A DNA stretch of 64,000 nt from JAKSSM01 sp045629065 (lineage in GTDB: Bacteria > Bacillota > Clostridia > Peptostreptococcales > Anaerovoracaceae). Position numbers and translations under genes: made by a program. The DNA is taken from the NCBI GenBank assembly GCA_045629065.1, contig JAZQQK010000039.1, positions 1 to 64,000 on the forward strand, given 5' to 3'. The notes below the pieces were generated by a model. The model saw only the letters and a list, made by a program, of their open reading frames with translations. It was not told where the DNA came from and did not search any database. This document shows, one piece after another, positions 1-8,292 of this stretch (positions are counted from its first letter, which is position 1; every line of letters begins with the position of its first letter).

Positions 1-2196
1 AGAAATTAAGTACATGTTTTCCTTAGATCCATGTGGTAAGAAGCCCCAAATTTCTTCTGTGATGAATGGCATAAATGGATGTAAGAGCTTAAGCATATTC
101 TTTAAGCAAGCTACGAGTGTAAATCTTACAACCTTCTTATCATCTTCATCGTCGCCCCAAAGTCTAGGCTTAACGAGCTCAATGTACCAGTCACAGTACT
201 CATTCCAAATTAAGTCATATACTCTTTGGCCTGCGAGTGCTAAATCATATCTTTCCATAGCGGCGTCGATATACTTAACAGCTTCGTTAACCTTTGTAAA
301 CATCCACTTGTCTTCATCTCTAAGCTTGATGTTTTCTAAGTTTCCTACCTCAGCATTTGCCATGCCTTCGCATGTAGCAGAGCACTTTGCCATTTCTTTG
401 AAGTTGCCCTCTTCATCCTGAAGATTCATAATTACGAATCTTGAAGCGTTCCAAAGCTTATTAGCAAAGTTTCTAGCAGATTCAAGTTTATCTGTCTTGA
501 ATCGCATATCATTACCAGGTGTAATACCTGTTGTAAGCATGAATCTCAAAGCATCTGCACCGTATTGATCGATAACTTCGAGTGGGTCGATACCATTTCC
601 TAAGGACTTACTCATCTTACGACCTTCTGCATCTCTTACGAGGCCGTGAATATATACGTCATGGAAAGGTTCCTCACCCATGTATTCAAGTCCTGAGAAT
701 ACCATTCTTACTACCCAGAAGAAGATGATGTCGTAACCAGTTACTAGTACATCAGTTGGATAGAAGTATTCGAGGTCTTTTGTCTTTTCTGGCCAACCTA
801 AAGTTGAGAAAGGCCAAAGTGCAGAGCTGAACCATGTATCAAGAGCATCCTCGTCTTGATGGAAATGAGTTCCACCGCACTTAGGACACTTCTTTGGTGT
901 ATCGTAATCAACAACGATTTCACCGCAGTCTTCGCAATAGTATGCAGGGATTCTATGACCCCACCATAATTGTCTTGAGATGCACCAGTCTTTAATATCT
1001 TCCAACCAGTGAAGATAAATCTTTTCGAATCTATCTGGAACGTGTCTTAACTTACCATTCTTTGCTACTTCGATAGCAGGCTTTGCTAAGTCTTTCATTG
1101 CTACGAACCATTGGTCTGAAATCATATCTTCGATTACAGTGTGGCATCTATAGCAAGTTCCCTTTGGAATTACCATCTCTTCAATCTTTACGAGATGTCC
1201 AGCGGCCTCGAGGTCGGCTACGAAAGCCTTACGGCAGTCCATACGATCCATGCCATTATACTTTCCAGCGAGTTCGTTCATGGATCCATCTTGATTGATT
1301 GCTGATAATACTTCAAGGTTGTGTCTTTGTCCTACTTCGAAGTCGTTAGGGTCATGAGCTGGAGTAATCTTTACTGCGCCTGTACCTTTTTCTGGATCTG
1401 GATAAGGGTCAGCGATGATTGGAATTACACGACCTACGAGTGGAACTACTACGTTCTTACCTACTAAATCCTTGTATCTCTCATCGCTTGGGTTAACTGC
1501 AATAGCAGTATCGCCAAAGATTGTTTCTGGTCTTGATGTAGCTACTGTGATACCCTCTGATGATCCATCAGCTGAATCATAGTGGAAATACCAGTAATTG
1601 CCCTTTACGTCCTCGTGCTCGACCTCGGCGTCGGAAAGTGAAGTCTTACAGCATGGACACCAGTTTACAAGTCTATGTCCTCTATAAATTAAGCCTTTTT
1701 TGTAGAGCTGAATGAATGCAGTCTTTACAGCATTGCTGCAGCCTTCATCCATTGTAAATCTTTCTCTGGACCAGTCGCATGAATCTCCGAGTTTACGGCA
1801 CTGACGTGTGATACGTCCACCGTATTCTTCCTTCCAAGCCCATGCACGCTTCATGAATTCTTCACGACCTAAGTCTTCCTTTTCAAGTCCTTCTTTTTCT
1901 CTGATTGCATTTACAACCTTTACTTCAGTTGCAATTGATGCATGGTCAGAACCAGGAAGCCAAAGTGCTGAATATCCTTGCATTCTCTTATATCTTGTAA
2001 GTACGTCTTGGAGCGTTTGGTCCAAAGCATGTCCCATGTGGAGTTGTCCTGTGATGTTTGGAGGTGGCATTACAATACAGAATGCTTTCTTGTCCTTATC
2101 AACTTCGGCTCTAAACGAACTGGACTTTTCCCACATTTCATAAATTCTATCTTCAAAATCTTTAGGGTTATATGTTTTTGCTAAATTCTTTTCCAT
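1..2196 (-). CDS. valS: Valyl-tRNA synthetase, C-terminal part beyond window edge
   Basis: Charges tRNA-Val with valine in the cytoplasm. The first 732 codons are present and the frame runs open off the left edge, so the C-terminal part (usual length about 880 residues) is missing only because of the window. The class I signatures are intact: HMGH at residues 53-56 and KMSKS at 527-531, with the connective editing domain between them. The ATG at 2196 is preceded by GAAAGG at good spacing. It starts 14 bp after the aldolase gene, so it may be read through from the gtrA promoter; no T-box leader fits in that gap. Identification is secure. Confidence 0.97.
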   Translation of the reverse strand, partial: MEKNLAKTYNPKDFEDRIYEMWEKSSSFRAEVDKDKKAFCIVMPPPNITGQLHMGHALDQTLQDVLTRYKRMQGYSALWLPGSDHASIATEVKVVNAIREKEGLEKEDLGREEFMKRAWAWKEEYGGRITRQCRKLGDSCDWSRERFTMDEGCSNAVKTAFIQLYKKGLIYRGHRLVNWCPCCKTSLSDAEVEHEDVKGNYWYFHYDSADGSSEGITVATSRPETIFGDTAIAVNPSDERYKDLVGKNVVVPLVGRVIPIIADPYPDPEKGTGAVKITPAHDPNDFEVGQRHNLEVLSAINQDGSMNELAGKYNGMDRMDCRKAFVADLEAAGHLVKIEEMVIPKGTCYRCHTVIEDMISDQWFVAMKDLAKPAIEVAKNGKLRHVPDRFEKIYLHWLEDIKDWCISRQLWWGHRIPAYYCEDCGEIVVDYDTPKKCPKCGGTHFHQDEDALDTWFSSALWPFSTLGWPEKTKDLEYFYPTDVLVTGYDIIFFWVVRMVFSGLEYMGEEPFHDVYIHGLVRDAEGRKMSKSLGNGIDPLEVIDQYGADALRFMLTTGITPGNDMRFKTDKLESARNFANKLWNASRFVIMNLQDEEGNFKEMAKCSATCEGMANAEVGNLENIKLRDEDKWMFTKVNEAVKYIDAAMERYDLALAGQRVYDLIWNEYCDWYIELVKPRLWGDDEDDKKVVRFTLVACLKNMLKLLHPFMPFITEEIWGFLPHGSKENMYLIS

Positions 2197-2210
2197 TATT
2201 GGTTGCCTTT

Positions 2211-3473
2211 CTATTGTTCTATTTCTGCCTTATTCTCTAGTATTTCATTAAGTTTAAGATCAAGTGTTGTTTTTGCTGTGTTCTCCATATAGACTGCATT
2301 GTTTAATGCGTCTTCAATGGAGCTTCCCACGGCAACCATTCCATGGTGAGGCATGATCGTTCCAATCTTGTCTCCAAGTCCAGTTACAACTGCTTTTGCT
2401 AAAGTCTTCGTTCCAGATAATCCATATCCACAGCACTTAAAAGCATCACCGTATTTTGCCCTATCAGCTTCTAATACAGGTAAATCTGTTTCAGCTGCAG
2501 CGAATACCGAGCAGAACTTTGAATGTGTATGAACTATAGCCATTACATCAGGACGTTTTTGATAGATACCAGCATGTAATGACTTTTCTGAAGTAGGTTT
2601 TAAATCACCTTCCCACTTGAGAGATTCTATTTCAACTTTAACGATGTCCTCTGGCAGCAAATCTTCATAATCGATACCGGATGGTGTTACAAGCATATAG
2701 TTCTCATCAAGTTTGATGGAGATATTTCCCCAAGTTCCCTGCACTAAACCAGTCTTTACGAGTTTCTTACCATAATCTACAACTTGCTTTCTGAACTTCA
2801 TCTCAGTCTCAGAAACATCAGCTAACGTTCCATGAGTGAAACCGCCGATTCTCTTCTTTGAATACTTCTTTAAGTAAACTAAGTGTTCAATCTTAGCATC
2901 GAAACCATTAACTGCCTTGGCATAGCCAATTCTATCTGCAAGGAAAGTAACTTCCGCACTCTTTTCTAGAATTTCCATAGCAGTTACTGCTTCTTTAAGG
3001 TTGCGTCCACAAGTAAGGTAGTGACCGTCGAATTCTTCCTTATCGCTATCATAATCAGTAATGATTGCGACTGCGGACTGTTTCTTAGTGGCCTTTGCTA
3101 TATCCTCGTTATGGAAGAGGTCTATGTATCTGCAATCTACAACATTGAATTGGAAGCCTATAATCTGAGCCATATCATCTAAAGGAGCGGCAAAGCCTCT
3201 GCCCATCTTTAATGCCTTCATAAGGTAAGGCGTCTCAAAATAGATCATTGCCTGCATTTCAGTATCATAGAGAGGTAACATTTCATCTCTAAGTACTTCG
3301 ATATCGCCTTTTTCAAGATTTGCTAAATCGGCATGCTCTCTTGTTGCAAAAAGGTAACGTCCACTCTCCATGAACATCCTTGCCTTTTCGCCAACAGGAT
3401 AGCCATATGAAGTCATAGCCTTTCCAGCGTCTCTAAAAGCTTCATATACTTCTTGTTTTAATTCTTCTGCCAT
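2211..3473 (-). CDS. Tandem class II aldolase/adducin-family protein
   Basis: A 420-residue protein, about twice the length of an ordinary class II sugar-phosphate aldolase. The C-terminal half (about 225-400) is a complete aldolase domain: GTWGNIS at 246-252, TSEKSLH at 294-300 with the probable catalytic Glu296, zinc ligands HTH at 315-317 and HH at 376-377. The N-terminal half (about 25-200) looks like a second, degenerate aldolase domain without the HxH zinc site. It would cleave or epimerise a phosphorylated sugar made by the kinase encoded directly upstream; the kinase stop codon abuts this ATG and the ribosome site GGAGGC lies inside the kinase gene. The substrate is unknown. Confidence 0.85.
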   Translation of the reverse strand: MAEELKQEVYEAFRDAGKAMTSYGYPVGEKARMFMESGRYLFATREHADLANLEKGDIEVLRDEMLPLYDTEMQAMIYFETPYLMKALKMGRGFAAPLDDMAQIIGFQFNVVDCRYIDLFHNEDIAKATKKQSAVAIITDYDSDKEEFDGHYLTCGRNLKEAVTAMEILEKSAEVTFLADRIGYAKAVNGFDAKIEHLVYLKKYSKKRIGGFTHGTLADVSETEMKFRKQVVDYGKKLVKTGLVQGTWGNISIKLDENYMLVTPSGIDYEDLLPEDIVKVEIESLKWEGDLKPTSEKSLHAGIYQKRPDVMAIVHTHSKFCSVFAAAETDLPVLEADRAKYGDAFKCCGYGLSGTKTLAKAVVTGLGDKIGTIMPHHGMVAVGSSIEDALNNAVYMENTAKTTLDLKLNEILENKAEIEQ

Positions 3474-5003
3474 TTATGCCTCCGTAAATCGCTTGCCATT
3501 CGCAATTTTGTATGCTTTTTCAAGCGAGTAATAAATGTCTTTATAATCTTGGAAGAGCTTGTCGTAGATAGCCTTATTTTCGTGGTTAGGTGTGTAAGTA
3601 TTCTCCACCTTCACGAAGTCTTTAACCTTATCAAAGCCCTCGAGTTCACCTAAACCTATCATCGCTACTACCGCAGCTCCCAAAGCGCCTGAAGATCTAG
3701 GATCTTTGCAAGTGCTTAGAACTTTACCAGTAATGTCTGCAATCATCTGCATCCATACTGGGTCTAATGCTCCACCGCCAATAACTCTAATGTTGTTGCA
3801 CTGGAAGCCATAGTCTTCTCTATAGTTTTCAATTATCCAGCGAAGATTATATCCAATACCTTCGTAAACAGCTCTCATAAGATGTTCTCTCGTGTGATCC
3901 ATTGAGATGTTGAAGAGTGTCGATCTCGTTGTCGTATTCGATACCGGACATCTTTCACCGAGCATCCAAGGAGTACATACCAAGTGGTCTGATCCAGGTG
4001 GTATCTTCTTTACTTGTTCAATCATATAATCGAAAATCTTTTCACCGTATTGTTCTTTTTCCTTCTTAAAGAACTGTTCTTGAATCCAAAGTAGGTTTGC
4101 ACCAGCTGATTCAGTGATACCAGCGATTAAGAGTTTTTCCTTATCTGCTGATTGAATTGGTGCTGCGCCATGTTTGAATTTATCCTTGTCGTTAGTTGCA
4201 ACGGCAACCCAAGCAGAAGTTCCTAAGTAAATGTGACAATCTCCATCGCCCACCATTCCAGAACCAACCGCTGCGGCCTGAACGTCATCACAACCACCGA
4301 AAACAGGTGTATCTACATTAAGTCCCATCATCTCGGCAGCTTCTGGTAAAAGACCACCGATTAGGTCAGTTGAACAAACGAGTGGTGGAAGCTTTTCCAT
4401 ATCCATTCCAACAAGTTTCAAGACGCTCATCCATTCTTTGCTCTTTAAGTCAAGTGCGAATGAAGATGCTCCAGAAATTTCAGTTACCATCTTTCCTGTG
4501 CACATATATTTCATGAAACCGTTTACGTCAAGAATCTTATATGTGTTTTCCCAAATTTCAGGGCGTTCTTCTTTTAGCCAAATAACTTTTGCAAGCACGT
4601 CTTTGCCCATGATTGGTGTGCCAGAGAAAAGCTTGAAAATCTTCTCTCCGCCTACCTTGTTCATGATGCTCTTTGCTTGCTTCTCAGCTCTTCCATCAAC
4701 CCAAGTAATATTTGGATGGAGGGTTGTTCCCTCTCTGTCGACTGGGATGATTCCCTGTGCCTGTGTTGAGAAAACGACGCCTTTTACATCATCTGGATTA
4801 ATGTTTAACTCTTCCATGAGGCGTTTTGAAGCCTTGCATGATTGTTTCCAATAATCCATTGGGTCCTGTTCTACACATGCTGGAGCTGGATAGTATGTTG
4901 GGTACTCTTCCTTGGCTGTTCCAATGATATTTCCTTCAAAATCCACGAGCACGGCCTTATCGCTGCCTGTGCCTAAGTCGTGGGACATAATATACTTTGC
5001 CAT
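3474..5003 (-). CDS. FGGY-family carbohydrate kinase
   Basis: ATP-dependent sugar or polyol kinase of 509 residues, the usual FGGY length, nearest in look to xylulokinases. The N-terminal phosphate loop HDLGTGSDK is at 8-16, the catalytic aspartate lies in GGCDDVQAA at 236-244, GTSAW is at 261-265 and the C-terminal signature GGGALDPVW is near 407. It should supply the phosphorylated substrate for the aldolase that follows without a gap. AGAGG precedes the ATG. The family is clear, but specificity among xylulose, ribulose, fuculose, erythritol-type or unusual substrates cannot be read from sequence. Confidence 0.9.
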   Translation of the reverse strand: MAKYIMSHDLGTGSDKAVLVDFEGNIIGTAKEEYPTYYPAPACVEQDPMDYWKQSCKASKRLMEELNINPDDVKGVVFSTQAQGIIPVDREGTTLHPNITWVDGRAEKQAKSIMNKVGGEKIFKLFSGTPIMGKDVLAKVIWLKEERPEIWENTYKILDVNGFMKYMCTGKMVTEISGASSFALDLKSKEWMSVLKLVGMDMEKLPPLVCSTDLIGGLLPEAAEMMGLNVDTPVFGGCDDVQAAAVGSGMVGDGDCHIYLGTSAWVAVATNDKDKFKHGAAPIQSADKEKLLIAGITESAGANLLWIQEQFFKKEKEQYGEKIFDYMIEQVKKIPPGSDHLVCTPWMLGERCPVSNTTTRSTLFNISMDHTREHLMRAVYEGIGYNLRWIIENYREDYGFQCNNIRVIGGGALDPVWMQMIADITGKVLSTCKDPRSSGALGAAVVAMIGLGELEGFDKVKDFVKVENTYTPNHENKAIYDKLFQDYKDIYYSLEKAYKIANGKRFTEA

Positions 5004-5011
5004 ATTTTCCT

Positions 5012-6523
5012 CTACTTACATTTATCTGTCTTTACGACTTCTTTGAATACCTTTTCGAATCTATTAAGTGCATCATCGATGACCTCATCTGTATCGGCCA
5101 TTGAAGTATAAAGTCTGGATCCTGCGAGTGTTACGATACCGTTAGCCATGTATGCAGCTCCCATTCTTTCCATGGAGTCTTTTCTCTCATACATCATGTC
5201 TTTATTCTTTAAGAGTCCAGTTGCTGACTTAAGCATTGAATATGAGCTGAAGTCGAAACTCATAGCTCCAGTACACTCTAAGTGGCAAATTGAGCCTTGG
5301 TTGTATGCAACGAATGGAAGTCCATATTTATCGATTAAGAACTTAAGTCCATCAGTGAGCTTATCTCCTGCCTTGCCTGCGATTTCACAAGCATTAGTTC
5401 TTGCGATTTCTTTAATAGCAGTATATCCAGCTAAGCAAGAAAGTGGGTTAGCAGCGAGTGTTCCACCTACATATGCCTTGTGTCCCTTGTTTCCAAGTCC
5501 AGCGGCCATGATGGAGATATATTCTCTCTTTCCGCCGACACCACCAGCTGCAGGGTAACCACCAGCTACAATCTTTCCAAAGATTGTCATATCAGGAACT
5601 ACATCAAAGAAAGCTTGTGCTCCACCGATTCCTACTCTGAATCCAGTTACTACTTCATCAAAGATTAAAAGTGCGCCATATTTGTCGCAAAGAGCTCTTA
5701 CACCCTTGTTATAGTCAAGTGCTACTGGTCTTGTGCCAGATTCAGGTCCAACTGGTTCTACGATTACAGCAGCTGTGCCACCCTTTATTTTGTTTCTCTT
5801 TAACATTCCTTCGAGCATATCGAGGTCGTTAGGTCTTACTTCGTCTGTAACGCCATAAGCAGCCTTAGGAATACCATGTGACTCTAATAGTCCACGTGAT
5901 CCAGGAATCTTAAGTCCATAAACCATTTGATCGGACCAACCGTGATATGCACCGCCAACTTTGATAACTCTCTTCTTGCCAGTTGCAATACGAGCAATTC
6001 TTATGGATGCCATTACGGATTCAGTTCCGGATGAGAGCATTCTGAACATCTCTACGTTAGGCATGTGTGAATGAATCTCTTGAGCAATTAAGAGCTCTGC
6101 TTCGTGGAGAAGTCCAGTAACTGGTCCACATGTATCGAGCAGATTCTTTACTGCGTTTCTAACAGGCTCATAGTTTGATCCTAAAATTGTAGGACCGCCA
6201 GCCTGAAGGAAATCGATATATCTATTGCCATCCTTGTCCTTTAAGTAAGCACCATTTGCTTCAGCAAAAGTTACAGGGAAAGGTTTGTTAAAAGCTAAGT
6301 TGTGTTGTACGCCACCAGGGATTAGTTTCTTTGTCTCCTCGAATATTGCTTTTGAGCCTTTGCAGTCTTCATCATAATACTTGAGGATTACATTCTTGTA
6401 ATAGTCATCATTTACTTCCCAAATAGGTTCCTCTGTGAGCTTCTTAAGCTTTGCATTAATCTCGCTTGGGTCATCCCAACGTGATATTGCGCAGTTTTCT
6501 GGTTTGTTAGTAATTTCAATCAT
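5012..6523 (-). CDS. Class III PLP aminotransferase (glutamate-1-semialdehyde aminomutase-like)
   Basis: A 503-residue fold-type I PLP enzyme. The PLP-binding Asp is in IFDEVVTGFR (Asp289), the Schiff-base Lys in FGKIVAGG (Lys317), with SSGTESV at 164-170 and TLAANPLS at 355-362. It resembles HemL, but carries about 60 extra N-terminal residues, and no other tetrapyrrole gene is near. It sits between gtrA and a sugar kinase; its ATG overlaps the gtrA stop as TAATG, which implies coupled translation. A transamination or amino-group shift on a sugar-like or C4-C5 substrate fits the context better than haem synthesis, but that is inference. Confidence 0.85.
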   Translation of the reverse strand: MIEITNKPENCAISRWDDPSEINAKLKKLTEEPIWEVNDDYYKNVILKYYDEDCKGSKAIFEETKKLIPGGVQHNLAFNKPFPVTFAEANGAYLKDKDGNRYIDFLQAGGPTILGSNYEPVRNAVKNLLDTCGPVTGLLHEAELLIAQEIHSHMPNVEMFRMLSSGTESVMASIRIARIATGKKRVIKVGGAYHGWSDQMVYGLKIPGSRGLLESHGIPKAAYGVTDEVRPNDLDMLEGMLKRNKIKGGTAAVIVEPVGPESGTRPVALDYNKGVRALCDKYGALLIFDEVVTGFRVGIGGAQAFFDVVPDMTIFGKIVAGGYPAAGGVGGKREYISIMAAGLGNKGHKAYVGGTLAANPLSCLAGYTAIKEIARTNACEIAGKAGDKLTDGLKFLIDKYGLPFVAYNQGSICHLECTGAMSFDFSSYSMLKSATGLLKNKDMMYERKDSMERMGAAYMANGIVTLAGSRLYTSMADTDEVIDDALNRFEKVFKEVVKTDKCK

Positions 6524-6972
6524 TACATTTTCTCCTTTTCAGCATTTTTTTGAGCACGCTTATTGGTGTTCATTGAATTTCTATATACAACGAATCTATC
6601 AAATAAGAATTCAGTAGATAAGTTAAGTGCCATCGTTAAGCCTAAAATGAGGTATTCATTCCAGCCGAGTTTGTCTAAGAAGTTGCCACCCCAAGTTGTG
6701 AGTGGTGTGAAAACTAAGTAGTAGCAAGCAACCTTTGTCATTGCGATTGGAACGTTGTTAGCAGACTTGAAAGTAAACTCTCTATTGAGTGTAAAGTTCC
6801 AAAGAACTGACAAGATTAAAGCAATAAGGTACTTAGGCCAATAGCCCCAATTAGTAATCAAGTCTAAAAGTGCAAATGATCCAGTTTCAATTAATCCAGC
6901 TGAAATCGAAAAAAGCACGAATTTTATTACTTGAACTGTATTTTCCTTCTTTGTCAATTTTTGATTTTCCAT
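6523..6972 (-). CDS. GtrA-family membrane protein
   Basis: A 149-residue protein with four predicted membrane segments (about 15-37, 42-62, 78-98 and 104-126) and the GtrA features seen in FTFKS near residue 66 and the terminal FDRFVVYR block. GtrA proteins are thought to move or present polyprenyl-phosphate-linked sugars for envelope glycosylation. AGGAGA precedes the ATG. It is the first gene of the operon and overlaps the aminotransferase gene by one base, which suggests membrane or lipid-linked chemistry is part of this pathway. Family assignment is good; the transported molecule is unknown. Confidence 0.85.
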   Translation of the reverse strand: MENQKLTKKENTVQVIKFVLFSISAGLIETGSFALLDLITNWGYWPKYLIALILSVLWNFTLNREFTFKSANNVPIAMTKVACYYLVFTPLTTWGGNFLDKLGWNEYLILGLTMALNLSTEFLFDRFVVYRNSMNTNKRAQKNAEKEKM

Positions 6973-7027
6973 GAATTGTCTCCTATCCGTTTATGGCAAA
7001 ACAACATAAATGCCCAAATTACTATAT

Positions 7028-7056
7028 AGTATATCATATATAGTAGAAAAATGCAC
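7028..7056 (-). promoter_or_regulatory. Promoter of the gtrA-aminotransferase-kinase-aldolase operon
   Basis: On the minus strand GTGCAT (7051-7056), a 17-base spacer and an extended -10 TGATATACT (7028-7036). A 12-base palindrome TACTATATAGTA lies just downstream at about 7020-7031 and could be an operator. The -35 is one base from the TTGCAT found before sppA and pyrH. Confidence 0.55.
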
Positions 7057-7100
7057 TTAAAAAGGCAAGTTTTTTGCCCGAATCTTGCCTTTTTTTAAGT
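7055..7100 (-). terminator. Rho-independent terminator, second of a pair after the tad operon
   Basis: Long stem AAAAAGGCAAG (7059-7069) pairing with CTTGCCTTTTT (7084-7094). It follows the first terminator directly and lies just before the gtrA promoter, so it insulates the two operons. Confidence 0.75.
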
Positions 7101-7102
7101 AC

Positions 7103-7129
7103 AAAAAGAGCACCTTTTGGTGCTCTTTT
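7103..7129 (-). terminator. Rho-independent terminator of the tad operon
   Basis: Stem GAGCACC/GGTGCTC (7108-7114, 7119-7125) with loop of four and a T-run in the minus direction. It lies a few bases after the stop of the DUF6382 gene. Confidence 0.85.
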
Positions 7130-7133
7130 CTGG

Positions 7134-7655
7134 TTATTTAGTTTCAAAATATGATAAATCGGTTTTTAAGCCTTCAATATACATGATTAATCGTTGATAT
7201 TTTGGGTTGCTATCCATGAAGGTTAGTGCTTTTTCGAGATAATCTCCACCTAGCGAATTGGTTTTAGTTTTTAGATATCCAATCATAATTTCAAAATATC
7301 TACTTTCTCTAAGTGGACTGTCATTGCCAACCATAATTAAGCATGCTTTGGTATAGTTTTCTTTAATAAAAACAGTGTCTGGGGAAATTATTAAGTCCTC
7401 TGGAAAAAACAGATACTCTCTTAACGAATTAAAAGCTCTTATTATAGACTCCAATATGGTCAAAGCATCCTGACCACTAACCATTTTTAGGTTTCGCAGT
7501 TTTATATACCCTTCAGCATTATAATTTCCAACAAAGCCTTCGCCATCATAGTAGCATGAATATGGCAAAATCCCGTCGCATAAATTGTTCTCGATTATCC
7601 AAATTTGCCTTGGTGAGCCCACTTTTTTCTGGTCAACTGTAATTCTTTGCTGCAT
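7134..7655 (-). CDS. DUF6382-type protein without FHA domain, end of tad operon
   Basis: A 173-residue soluble protein; no membrane segment or signal peptide. It resembles the N-terminal domain of clostridial DUF6382-FHA proteins that accompany Tad loci, but it stops before any FHA domain. The start was set at the ATG at 7655 because GGAGGT stands four bases upstream; a longer frame upstream has no ribosome site and would overlap the preceding gene by more than 100 bases. It overlaps the TadE-type gene by 23 bp. Function is not established; in related loci the FHA part would read phosphothreonine, so here that step is absent or supplied by another protein. Confidence 0.6.
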   Translation of the reverse strand: MQQRITVDQKKVGSPRQIWIIENNLCDGILPYSCYYDGEGFVGNYNAEGYIKLRNLKMVSGQDALTILESIIRAFNSLREYLFFPEDLIISPDTVFIKENYTKACLIMVGNDSPLRESRYFEIMIGYLKTKTNSLGGDYLEKALTFMDSNPKYQRLIMYIEGLKTDLSYFETK

Positions 7656-8292
7656 ATTCACCTCCAAGACAAATTTCGCACGGTGTATATCCCTTGCGCT
7701 TTGCGTCTTCCTTCTCCATTTCGATGTGATAAGACTCGCCCGCATAGTTTTGCTTTACATACCTGCAATTTGGAATGTGATATCTCTCCCCATACTTTGG
7801 AAAAATAACAATAATCGTAGACTGCGCACTCTCTTCAAATTCGCGAGCTGTCAATGGTTTTGAATCCTGCAGTTTCCCGGTAAATCCTCGTGTCAAAATA
7901 CCCTCAGTGAAGGTAATCTCACCACCTATACCTATGGGATTGAGTACCCTAAAGTTTGCTCTGGATTCTAAAGCTATTAGGTCATCTATTCCATCATCCC
8001 TATAGAGATATTTAAACTCTGTAAGCCTGAAATCATTCAACTTTTCACTGCAGTTCGCAATGTTTTTCTCCGCTATAACGCGTTCAACAAGGCCACCGGA
8101 TTTTAAGCTGTAAGCATTTAAATCAATATTCTTTATCTCCTTAACTGTAGCAAATGAAATCGACTCGCAGACTGCAATAATATTGACTATTAAGCTTAGT
8201 GCTAAGACCGCGACTATAAATAATGGCAAGCATATGCTAGCCTCAACTATATAACTACCCTGTTTGTTTCTTATACGTTTCTTTGAAAGCAT
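7633..8292 (-). CDS. TadE-like pseudopilin with C-terminal Cys/His zinc-ribbon tail
   Basis: Exported pilus-assembly protein of 219 residues. The N-terminus has the TadE pattern: a short basic stretch, a Gly-Ser-Tyr-x-Val-Glu-Ala motif and a hydrophobic helix (about 14-42). Residues 168-208 carry HxxxC followed about 29 residues later by CxxC (His172, Cys176, Cys205, Cys208), the small metal-binding module also seen at the ends of other surface proteins. The ATG at 8292 was chosen for its GGTGA site; an ATG 12 bases upstream lacks one. It overlaps the DUF5702 gene, as expected in a compact operon. Confidence 0.75.
   Translation of the reverse strand: MLSKKRIRNKQGSYIVEASICLPLFIVAVLALSLIVNIIAVCESISFATVKEIKNIDLNAYSLKSGGLVERVIAEKNIANCSEKLNDFRLTEFKYLYRDDGIDDLIALESRANFRVLNPIGIGGEITFTEGILTRGFTGKLQDSKPLTAREFEESAQSTIIVIFPKYGERYHIPNCRYVKQNYAGESYHIEMEKEDAKRKGYTPCEICLGGEYAAKNYS

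Noticed and set aside
5012..6523. Aminotransferase as HemL of haem synthesis.
   Set aside because: Key PLP residues match, but no other tetrapyrrole gene is near, the N-terminus is extended and the operon partners are sugar enzymes.
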